A DNA stretch of 64,000 nucleotides from Deinandra increscens subsp. villosa (lineage: Eukaryota; Streptophyta; Magnoliopsida; Asterales; Asteraceae), in assembly GCA_039602395.1 (NCBI GenBank), contig JBCNJP010000003.1, positions 63,540,278-63,604,277 on the forward strand. Direction: 5' to 3'. A program made the position numbers and the translations under genes. This document shows, one piece after another, positions 9,057 to 18,912 of the stretch. The notes under the pieces are model-generated. The model saw only the letters and a program-made list of their open reading frames with translations, was not told where the DNA came from and did not search any database. Every line of letters begins with the position of its first letter. The first letter of the stretch is position 1.

Positions 9057-11679
9057 TGTCACACCCCCAAATAACCACTAACGGAGTTTATACCGTTAAG
9101 GGGTGCGAGCAAACCAGGACCACAACCATTAGTTACAAATACTAAACGAATCAGAGTAAAGTCCAATCATTAATAATAAAACAGCTTAACAGTACGCAGC
9201 GGAAAACATTGTCTTTAGCACTAACCACGTGCTTTACAAAATCATTGTATTAAATTCCCAATTAAGTTTAATCAAAATAAAAGTCTTCATGTGCCATGCC
9301 AACCCGCTCCGGATACTCCTCAGCGATCTGCAAGAGTTTAAACCACGCAAGTGTCAACCTAACGGTTGGTGAGTTCACAGTGGGCTTGTCACGCAGTGGC
9401 CCGGTCTATTAATCATAATCGTATCAACATATACTTATGTAATATTTGTTTGTGAAAAGCAATGCTTAGTGATATTCATAATCATGGTTCTGTGGTTTAG
9501 TCAAAGTATTGTCCGTAACATACGTTATCGGGTATGAACTAGTTTTGTATAGTTAAAGTGCTCAACCGATATCGCGGGTAGCTAATCCGTTGTTCCATGC
9601 ACTAAGGAAGTTTGTACCAAAGCTGACTATTATTGTAGTGGCCGTGCCATCAGGTTTTGCGTACCTACATCATCGCGGATTTGCCTCCCCCGTGTCCTCT
9701 CGGGATCACGGTCAGATAGGCTGATATTGTACCTCCGTGCACTCCCCGTGCCACGGGGCGGAGTTTGTCAAACTCCAGTAGATCTACCCAACATCCCCTC
9801 GCTTTACAATTAATGGTACAATTTAGTTGAGGACTTTTAAGTTTCAAGGCATCCTTAGAAATCATGTGATATCATGTGGTTTAGACTTTAACCTACGCTA
9901 GCCATATTAAAACGGTTTTCTGGATTCTCATGAATCTCAAAAGTGTTTTCAGTTTTGTTTCAGAAATAGTTGTTTAAGTAATTCGCAAGTGCTTCCCATA
10001 AAGCACTTCAAGTTCATCAAGTGGGTGCCAAGCATTCCCGAGTTCAAGTTCATCAAGTGGGTGCCAAGAACTCCCGAGTTCAAGTTCATCAGAGAGGTGC
10101 ATAGCTCTCATAAGGTTGTCAGCATTGTTTTTCGTTAAGTTATTCAGTGTGACCCAAACGGGTTCACGATAATTGGGTTAGTGACACTCACCTTGGGTTG
10201 CACTGCTACACTTGCTAAGTAATCCAAGTATTGTTTGTTTATCGAAGACCTAAGAACACGTTTAGGTCTTAAGTATTAGTTTGGTGTCTAATCTTTACTT
10301 AACGTCACTATGGCCCATAACATAGCACGTTGGAACTATGACTCGACATACCGACACACGACACCGATGGTTGATCATAAACAAGGGTTCATATACATCA
10401 GAAATCAAAGCACGTATCATCATGGCATAATCATATGAGTCATGGCATAACATTCAAATAAATTGCACAAGTTTGGATTCTGGTCACAATTTCGCTAGCA
10501 GTTTCGCTAGGCAGTTTCGCTGTGTGCACGGGCAGCACTTTCGCTAGACAGTTTCGCTGTGTGCACGGGCAGCACTTTCGCTAGGCAATACCCGATGACA
10601 CAGTTTCGCTAGGCTAGTTTCGCTCGAAACTGTTGGCACAGTTTTGCTAGCCTAGTTTCGCCCGAAACTGGTTTGAACTTTCGTTCAGGAAAATTTCGCT
10701 CGGTAGTTTCGCTCGGACAGGTCTGGTTGGTTTACCCGGCGACACTACAGTTTCGCTACATAATGTCGCTGGATGAAGATATACATAATTTCGCTACATA
10801 GTTTCGCCCAGAGAACAGGCTAGTTTCGCTGGTCGCGAAGAACACATAAATCAGCTTAAAAATCAATCTAACAGCTTCCATATTTCATGTAATTCAATAT
10901 CTAGCATGCATAATCATTTACCAACATCATAGAAGCAGTTTTGACACCTTATTCATGTATTTTTATCATCAAATCACCAAAATACATTTAAAACCCTAAA
11001 TGACCTAATCTAGCATGAATTTTCATTATGGATGGATTTCACACGTAAAGTTACAAACTTTATAACAGATCTAGCATCCCTAAGCAGCATACTAGCAGAT
11101 CAAGTGATTCCATATAGGTTTAGGCATGCTTTTTAAGAGAAACACATAGAAAAGCATAAATAAAGGTTTTTGAGACTCACGATTCGATCTAGGATCCAAA
11201 TAGATGTTGTCTCGAGGCTGAGATGGTGTTTCTTTGGTGGTTTTCTCGGCTGACCAGATTCCAGGAGAGTGAGTGTGTGTGTTTGAGAGAAATGGTGCAA
11301 CAAATGAGACAACTAGGGTTTTATGCTATTATATATCAGAGGCTAGTTTCGCTGGCCAGGCGAAACTGTCTCTGATTTCATGAGATCCAATAGTTTAACC
11401 GACTACCGGGCGACACTATAGTTTCGCCCGTTAGTTTCGCTGGCAACCAAGAAAGGCAAATTTTCATTTTATTCCTAATACTAAATCATGCGTTTTCATC
11501 ACGTTGCACATAATGACAATACATAAATAATCACATAACACATATGGACGGGTTCGGTGATCAACCAAAGGTCGTGGACGTATTCGGCCTAGTTAAGCAT
11601 TAGTTACTAAGTTAACACTTATAACGTAACTAACGGAATTGTCTAACGGAAGTAAACCTTGAAATTCTCGGATGTCACA
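9057..11679 (-). repeat. 5' LTR of Gypsy-1
   Basis: 2623 bp, the promoter-bearing LTR of the minus-strand element. It starts directly next to the primer binding site (9041-9056) and is followed at 11680 by the TGGGG duplication. It carries the same reiterated TTTCGCT motifs as the 3' LTR (10492-10840 and 11343-11450). Confidence 0.96.
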
Positions 11680-11811
11680 TGGGGGGTCAAAACTAGACGG
11701 TACAAGTCTAGATCTCGTCGAGACGAACGTTTTGGCTGGTATTAGCTCCCGTAACTCTTTACGGTTCTCAAGTTACGTCAGTTTTAGTGAATATCACTTT
11801 TCTGCTAGCGT

Positions 11812-12040
11812 ACCAAACCTTCTCAGCGGACCAAATCCGGACCAAATTAACTAGCGGACCAAATACTTAATCAGCGGGCCAAATGCAGACCAAATTATCT
11901 CAGCGGACCAGATTGGTACGACGGACCAAAAAATAACTGCCACGGACCAACTTGAAGATTGCCTAGCGGACCATGAGCGGACCACCAGAGGACCACCAGC
12001 GGACCAGAATTTCTTCGAGCGGACCAGAAGCTTTCGAAGC
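11812..12040. repeat. Array of GCGGACCA / GCGTACCA motifs in the element A leader
   Basis: About fourteen copies of GCGGACCA, GCGTACCA or near variants (TGGTCCGC/TGGTACGC in the sense of transcription) within about 230 bp. The same kind of array is in the leader of B (41464-41760). Confidence 0.85.
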
Positions 12041-12250
12041 TGATTTCGACTGATCTTCGCGGATTTTGACTTTTAGAGCTGGAAATTGATTCAGTAAGGT
12101 GCGAAATCACTCCAGGAACACTCAGAAATCATTTTTCACCTCAGAAACACTCAGAATTGAAGAATTTGATGAAAAATGAAGAAAACCCAAACTTTCTCTC
12201 TCTAAAAATCCAAAAATTGATAAAAAAACACAGCAGTAGAGCAACCAAAT

Positions 12251-12264
12251 GCTCTGATACCACT
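12251..12264 (-). promoter_or_regulatory. Primer binding site of element A
   Basis: Minus-strand AGTGGTATCAGAGC directly after the LTR end, the initiator-Met tRNA type site. Confidence 0.88.
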
Positions 12265-12623
12265 TGTAAAACCGAGATACGATCTTACTACTGCGTGTAT
12301 CAATCAATCATAGTAAACACGGATGTAAATAAGAGATTTTATATTGATCACTTGAAGATACAAACAAGTTCTCTCTAGTTTCTCTCTCTAGAAACACACA
12401 CAGAAAGGTGTAGAATGACAGAAGTGTTACCAACTCATTCTAACACAACCTATTTATACTAAGTGACTAAACAGGCTGCGTACCAAATGGTACGGGCGTA
12501 TCATTTGGTCCGGCAGACCATTTGGTCCGATGCCAATGATATTGTCACTAAAACTCATACTAAGACACGCTCACATAGATACAATACACGAGACACATCA
12601 TAGCATAGGTATATGCTCTTACA
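12265..12623 (-). repeat. 5' LTR of element A
   Basis: 359 bp, TGTAAGAGC...TTTTACA on the minus strand. Related to the 339/356-bp LTRs of B, with clear divergence. It carries GGTACG/GGTCCG motifs at about 12478-12530, immediately upstream of a TATA box (minus-strand TAGTATAAATAGG at about 12449-12461). Confidence 0.9.
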
Positions 12624-13718
12624 ATGAATGCCCTCAGGTTGTGTGGGACTGTCATCAGAATCTGAGGAGTCAGACCCTTCATTATTATCATCGTCGTCTT
12701 CTTCTCCTTCTTCAGACAGATCCACCAGCATAGGACTTAAGGAGCGTTCAGCAAGCTCAGAAGCTTTAGCACTTGCACCCTGGAGATTCACATGGTCTTC
12801 AACAGCATCAGAAGCAGCAGTAGCAGGTGCATTTAAATCCAACTCAGTGTGGACTTGATCAACCTCATTATGTTCTACTTGAGCTTCAACAGCTGCTTCA
12901 CCCATTTGGATATCTCCTTCAACATTATCGAGAGCAATCCGAGCAATCATCTCGGGAAAGAAGGGTACAGCATCCCCTTGATATTTACCTTTGTGGTACT
13001 TGCTGTATGAGCCAGTGTTCATTGAACTTGTAGAGATGGTTTCTCCTTTCTTGATCAAGGATGGGTAATAATGATCCAAGATAGCCTGGATGAACCGAAG
13101 GTACATCAGGAACTTCTTTGCTCTTCCAGTGGGATGCAGATTAGCAATCATCCATTTGAGGAGTTGATGTGAAAGATTAAACCCCTCACCTGTGACAAAC
13201 CCATGTAGAGCACATGCAGTTTCTTCAACAAAATCATCGGGAGCTGCCTTTCTGTGTCCGAAAGCAGAAATGAAGAAGCTGATTATGAACCTCTAGTTGA
13301 TCGGGAATAAGGTCTTGTAAATTTTGTTGCTGACATCTGGGAGAAAGACACCAGAATATCCCATTCTTGTGATTGTTGACTGCCATTGAGTCTTTGTGAA
13401 AGTCTTTGGCTTGTCAGCATCTTGTAAGTTCAGGACCGTTCTGATCTTCTCCTCAGTGATCTCAACATCAATGTTCTGGATCTTGGACCTTTTGATATCT
13501 GAACCATCATCAAGCTCTGCAGATTGAGCATTGTTCCAGAATGCTTTAATAATACCCTTGTAGATGACAGGGTTGATCTGCATAGCCGTTTCCCATGTTG
13601 ATTGTTGCAGTAAGTCAATTTCCTGATCATCAGCACCTTCCTAGTTTTTGTTAAACACGCACCTTCCGTTGTGTAAACGACCAAACTTTAAAGCTTCAAC
13701 AGCTTGTCTGGGAGGCAT
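12624..13718 (-). pseudogene. Downstream ORF of element E (homologue of the 3' ORF of C)
   Basis: Opens with the ATG at 13716-13718, placed directly after a splice-acceptor-like ATATGTGCAG. The same frame runs about 365 codons to the element A insertion, broken by TAG near 13640 and TAG at 13293-13295. The stretch INPVIYKGIIKAFW ... VEITEEKIRTVLNLQD ... RMGYSG aligns with the ORF of C (NVLIDEMLVREFW ... IVIEEEDIRQGLNITD ... SMGYEG), and AKKFLMYLRFIQAIL aligns with REQFLMTPRFVQMVV. The part near A is acidic and Ser-rich (EEGEEDDDDNNEGSDSSDSDD). I do not know the function. Sequence similarity is low but the order of conserved words is the same. Confidence 0.75.
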
Positions 13719-16298
13719 CTGCACATATAGAATTAAAGGATTATATCAAAGTTGACACTAGATGAATGTCATGTCACACTAGACTCGTGATAGTGACAGA
13801 GCTTTTCATATTAGAATCAATGACATAAACCAACTCACATAGTGCATATACTCCAAAAATGATCACATGCAACCGGAATATCATGATTAACAGAGGTAAG
13901 TATCATAGGAAGTAAACAATTTGTGTGTGTAACATTTAAAATCTGGAAAATAAGGAGCCAGATCTACATCTCCATAAATTTTGACTTAAATGAAAGTATT
14001 GCATAAAAACTGTAAAAGACCCAAAATTTAGATTGAACCAACCAAATTTTGACTTGTTGTTGGGTCAAAGAAGAATTATTGAAAATTCTACTACTGAGTC
14101 TTAACAATAGTCAGGGACATCAAATATAGGAAGTTTTGGCAATCTGGGGTCAAAAACCAAATGACTTTAAGTTTAAATGGCATACTGTGAGGTTTTGAGA
14201 TCCTAGTTTGTCAAGTTAGTTCAGGGAAAGTCACATTGGGACTTGGTTCCACCCGAGCTTGTGAACTCCTTGATTTGATGTCTTATGATTAGGACAAGGA
14301 ACAACTAAGTTGAAATTAGCACTTTTAGGTGTAGGACAGGGAAGTTAGGATATAACATGTCTATCCTATCTAAAAAGCCAATTTGATGCATGTAATGAGT
14401 GTAACACTAACTTGTCAAACTATCAGAACAATCCTAGTATGTCAGAAATTCAAATACTGATCTATAGATATGATGAATTGACTCAAAATCCACTAAGCAG
14501 AAGAACAAGTCCGCTAGAACTCATTAAGTTCGCTAAAGAGAGAACAAGTACGCTAGGAACTAAAACAAGTTCGCTAAGCAGGGAAACAAGTTCGCTAGGA
14601 ACAAAACAAGTCCGCTAAGCAGGTATGAAGTACGCTAAGGACTTAATCAAGTTCGACAAGACCAGCAGGATCTTACATGCAGATTCACAACACTTAGAGT
14701 TGACTACAAAGTGTATAAATCTCTTATTAACATCAACAAGGATTGTCTAGAAGCAACAGAGTCATTTAACACCTATAAACATGCAAGAGGTCCTAATGGG
14801 TTAAGTGTTCCAATTTGATCATTTAAAGGACAAAAATGACAATTTATACTTTAACAGATGAGATAGTGTCTTTACATGTCAAATTCAATCCTAACATACA
14901 AGTATAAGCACATATGGATTAAACAAAACATAACCAAGTCACCAAATTCACATTCGAGCAAAGATAGTCACATAAGTCTCATAAAAACAATTCAATGCCA
15001 AATTTGACTTATTAAAGTCAAAATGACCAAATAAGTGTTCAAACAGAGCTTAAATATCTATGATAGTTCGTATGAACCTTCGATGTGTCATAGATCACAT
15101 CCTTTGTAGATATGCTCTCAATAAATCACAAAGATGGTCAAATTAACTTAGGTAGGTCAAGATTGACAAATAAATCTAACTTTGTGTTAAATGAGTCCAA
15201 GATCCTTTCACCTGAGTTATAGACTAATTTCAGACCCATGTGGATCATAGCCAGTCTAAACACCAGTGTTAGTCTCAATTGGATGTCTACTTACACAAAG
15301 AAAGACTTATATGCACATAAGAATGAAACAAGGTGATGCACTACCTGATTAACAACAAGAATGCTTGTATTGAGAAACACATACCTTGGTGAAGATCTAT
15401 GGGTGACTAAGATCTAATCTAAGATGCAATGAGTTCTCAATTGACTCAGTAAGAATAATCTGCTGGGATCAAGCAATTTATGTTAGACATCAAGTAGGCT
15501 TCAAATAACCAAAATTAAGTAAAAATTTGCCCCTGTGTAGCCAAGTTTGAGTCTTAACCCAAATTGCCATTTGATAGAACAACATACCTTTTTGATGATC
15601 TAAAATTTTCTAAGATCAATAGAAAAAGATGCAATGCTCTTGATCAATCTCTCAACTGTAAAATTATGTTTTGAGATCAGACAAGCTATGTCAGACTTCA
15701 AAATATTAGACAAACACAGAAAAATAAAGGCAAATTGAATTTAATGACTTAATTGAGAAACTTTAAACTCAATCTATCAATTTGATTAATGATTAGGCTA
15801 ATCAACAGTTATTGGCAGATTCTCAAGTTTAAGTCTCATCAATTTAGTCACAGACTCTCAAGAGTAACATATTCTGATTGGAGACTAGATAACTTCAACA
15901 CTATGTGGAATTCATTAAGTCAATCCAATCATTGAGATAAAACAAATTGAAACTTCTAAGTTGTTAAATGTAGACCCATAAGCATATATGTACAATCAGA
16001 TTTGTGTATACTAAAAGGAATTGGCAGCAGCTCCAATGAGTTCTACAAACAATCCAAAGTTCCAAAATTTTGACAATTTAAACAAAAATTCCTAAGTATT
16101 CAAATAACAGAGGTCGCAGCTTCTAAGTTTATCAATATACACAATTTCTATGGTTCAAACTAATAAACAAGAACACAGGGCAACCAACTGTTATGAAACA
16201 CTCAAAGGAATTTAAAAGTTCAAACACATTCATACAATCCCCTGTACATAACTTTCACGGGTTTAAAGTGTGAAATTCGAGAAATGAGATTTACATAC
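13719..16298 (-). other. Non-coding region before the E downstream ORF, putative intron
   Basis: No coding region seen. On the minus strand it begins with a strong donor (TTAAG|GTATGT, exon end at 16299) and ends in the acceptor ATGTGCAG directly before the ORF start at 13718. If spliced, this is a 2580-bp intron in the 5' UTR of the downstream ORF. An array of eight AAGT(T/C/A)CGCTAAG-type motifs lies at 14497-14660. Confidence 0.5.
14497..14660. repeat. AAGTNCGCTAAG motif array (small) in element E
   Basis: About eight copies of AAGTTCGCTAAG and its C/A variants within 165 bp, all in the same (plus) orientation, inside the putative intron. Confidence 0.8.
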
Positions 16299-16660
16299 CT
16301 TAATTGCGCTCACAAGAGGAATGGGAGCAATAAAAAGGCAAAGAAATTTGTTTAATCATCAAAATTTCAATATTAGAACCCTAGAAATTTATCTCGCACC
16401 TACGATGCATGAACCTTGACAACCGAACCTAATCGAACCAGATTAACCTAGACAGAAAGTGAAATCGAACCTGTAATCACAGGAGGAGTGTGTAAATCAA
16501 CCCCAATTGATGATATAACAACAGATCAGAGAGAAAATCCAGGAAAAATCGATCGAACAGTGGAGGTAAGCTTCGCCGGTTCGTGAGAAGAGGAGCGGAT
16601 GAGTGATTTGAAAAAGGTGAATGAAATAGTGGTTAAGTCTCCCTTATATAGTGTTAGGTT
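16299..16660 (-). promoter_or_regulatory. Putative internal promoter and leader for the E downstream ORF
   Basis: On the minus strand, CACTATATAAGGG (16641-16653) is a strong TATA box. It is followed by a leader of about 320 nt with a C/T-rich start (about 16560-16620), ending in the donor AAG|GTATGT at 16299/16298. Directly upstream of the TATA lies the dense motif array 16660-17260. The order array, TATA, leader repeats that of E's own LTR. Transcription is inferred, not shown. Confidence 0.55.
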
Positions 16661-17262
16661 TAGCGAACTTAGAAATATCTAAGTATTTAAACAAGTTCGC
16701 TAAGAACTGTCCCAAGTCCGCTAAGACTGAGACAAGTTCGCTAAAGGGAAACATATTAAAACAAGTTCGCTAAGGCCTCAGAGAAGTACGCTAAGCCTAA
16801 AGAAGTTCGCTAAGGCTAGGAGAAGTTTGCTAAGGCTAAAAACAAGTACGCTAAGGCCAAATAGAACTTGTGACAGCAAAAATTTTCTAAGTAAAAAGTA
16901 AGTTCGCTAAGACAAAAACAAGTTCGCTAAGAACAGTTTAACTTTAGCAGACTTTTAATGCAAGTGGAGAAGTTCGCTAAGGCAAAAATTCTTCTTAGCG
17001 GACTTCTCAAACGCTGAAACAAAAATAAAACATGGGAGAAGTTCGCTAAGGACAAGTTCAACTTAGCGGACTTCTCACCATTTAAAAGACACAAAAACTA
17101 TCAAGTTCGCTAGGAACAATTTGTTCTTAGCGGACTTTAAGAAAAAACACAAAAATTACAAGTCTTTTAAACAAGTTCGCTAAAGGCAAACCTGTTAACC
17201 ATTCTTAGCGGACTTGCCTCAAACAGAAGTTCGCTAAGGCAATAAACAAGTCCTCTAAGAGC
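16660..17262. repeat. AAGTNCGCTAAG motif array with inverted pairs, element E
   Basis: More than twenty copies of AAGTTCGCTAAG or C/A variants occur in 600 bp. Four forward copies are each followed within 10-25 nt by the reverse form CTTAGCGGACTT (about 16978-17008, 17038-17077, 17103-17140, 17172-17215), so each pair could fold as a hairpin of 10-14 bp. Confidence 0.85.
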
Positions 17263-18912
17263 AGAATTGTAACAAAAGGGTAAAAATGTAATTCTTAAAA
17301 AATTTCAACATAACCAAAACTTTAAAGAAAAGCATGTCTGCTACCAAAAACCTACCAGGAAGATAATTTTTGTATTGATAAGTCAAGTACCTGTTTATTT
17401 CAACAAATTTGACCATGACACACCTAGTACCTAAATTTGACTTTGATTGGTCAAAAATTCCACCCAAACCCAAAAGTTTCAATTTCATCCGAGTTGGGTC
17501 AATTTTCCACCCGAAATCAGGAATTTATTTTCTTTCAGGTTGATTAATTTCAAACCAATACCAAGATTGATTTTAGCACAAGTTGGTCAATTTTTCACCA
17601 AACTTAGAAATATAAACACTTTGACTTTGAAAATTCATCTATTTTTGTATGGGCGTGGTCAGACATGTTTAGAATCATACCGGTCAATTACGTGATCAAT
17701 AACACTTACAATTCAAATCACCTTTCGGGTCCGGTACCCTAAGTCAGATTGTCGGTATTGTTTATCCACTTAAGCTCATACAAGGTAGTTTTCAACTTAT
17801 CTCATCTGATGTATTTATCGTGTTTTCTATCTAGTTTAGAGAAATATTTTGTGGGGTCCTTATTAGGTTGGAAGTTAACAGTATTCTACCAATCATCAAA
17901 TAGCTTTTCAGATTCAATCAAACTTTTAAAAGTAATCTTTCCCCCTTTTCTTTAGTGTTAAGTGACTTATTTCACATATATAGTCATGAAATCATGATAA
18001 CCCTTCTTTCATGACTATAGATGAATGAATTTTGGCGGGGTGAGAGCGTCAAGGTCAGAGTCTCCTCAGCAGATGACCTCTCACTTTATTTTATGGAATG
18101 ATGGAGCGTAAGAACACAAGGTCAGTGATTTCTCACAACAGATGTGTCTCAGCATTATTTATGGATGAGACTCAAGGTCAGAGTTTCCTCAGCAGATGAG
18201 TCTCATGTGTTTGTTTTGAAATAAGTCAACTTAAAACTGAAGAAACCAAGGATGTGTGATTAGAGTTTTCTTACTAGTACTATTGAGAAGGACAAATTTA
18301 AAGAATATGTCACTGTTTAAACTTCCAAGGTCCACATTTCTCAAAGAAATTAATGTGTAATCACAGAGACTTGTTTACTTCTCAGTATGTTGAGCCTACC
18401 AATACATCAAATGATAGAGTTACCGGTCAATTAGATCATATCCTATGGTTAGATCTACAAGACCAGAATCATATCATGTTCCTCACATTTTGTCCGACCA
18501 CAGACCAAGGAATTTGATTTTTCTTTGTATTTGACACGTGTTTAAAAACACTTAGTGAATTAAAAAAAATAAACTCTATTTTTGTTGTTTTGTCAAATTT
18601 TCAATGTTTTTGGTTTATCTTCCACGTTGTAGGCACGGCAGATTGACACAAAAACATAAATATACAAGAAAAATTTTTTGATCTCTTAAAAGAAACTTGA
18701 CACAAGACAACCACAAACAAAAGTGTTTAGGTCAAATCAAGGTCAGACAAACCTGAAAAATGACTCAAGGAGTCAAAAGAGTAAAAGACCTGAAAAATTT
18801 AAAGATAAGAATATAAACAAAATCAAACAAGCATAAAGAGAAAATAGATAACACTCCTAGGTTACTAAACCTATCAAGTCAAGATACTAACATACTAGGG
18901 AAAGGAGAAGGT
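17263..18912 (-). other. Non-coding region downstream of E pol
   Basis: No plausible gene. Open frames here are short, in AT-rich sequence and without family similarity. It contains the triple stem-loop at 18040-18205. Confidence 0.7.
18040..18205 (-). ncRNA. Three tandem stem-loop modules, element E
   Basis: Read on the minus strand, three units follow each other. Unit 1 (18166-18205): outer stem TGAGACTC/GAGTCTCA, then ATCTGCT, inner GAG-GAAA-CTC, TGACCTT. Unit 2 (about 18111-18150): weaker outer stem (five Watson-Crick pairs of ACACA plus wobbles), inner GTGA-GAAA-TCAC. Unit 3 (18040-18084): outer GTGAGAG/CTCTCAC plus GTCA/TGAC, inner GAG-GAGA-CTC. All three inner loops are GNRA tetraloops, and the strands between inner and outer helices are always TCTG(C/T)T and TGACCTT. 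Element B has the same design with other stems. Function unknown; probably a structured part of the element RNA. Confidence 0.75.

Larger units (their letters stand above)
985..11679 (-). mobile_element. Gypsy-1: full-length Ty3/Gypsy chromovirus (Tekay-like)
   Basis: A complete LTR retrotransposon of about 10.7 kb on the minus strand, with LTRs at 985-3619 and 9057-11679, a perfect 5-bp duplication TGGGG, a tRNA-Met type primer site and a polypurine tract. Internal order on the minus strand is leader, gag, protease, RT, RNase H, integrase, chromodomain. The LTRs differ by about 16 substitutions that I counted by eye plus 13-bp and 1-bp indels, so insertion is recent. Three lesions break the coding region: one frameshift and two stops. 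The long LTRs and terminal chromodomain point to Tekay/Del; lineage placement is by recollection. Confidence 0.95.
11680..12623 (-). mobile_element. SIRE-type Copia element A, right part (5' LTR and leader)
   Basis: After the Gypsy-1 insertion, element A resumes with its leader (11680-12250), primer site and 5' LTR. Leader 11680-11800 is the reverse complement of the element B leader near 41760-41895, confirming family identity. The outer end abuts the 3' ORF of element E at 12624; ATGAA at 12624-12628 is the candidate target duplication, whose partner is outside the window. Confidence 0.88.

Noticed and set aside
16660..17262. CRISPR-like array
   Set aside because: The repeated words are short, degenerate and irregularly spaced, spacers are not of uniform size, and the DNA is plant nuclear.
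18040..18205. Hammerhead ribozymes (GAAA near CTG...GA words)
   Set aside because: The required CTGANGA core and three-stem junction are not present; GAAA is the loop of the inner hairpin.
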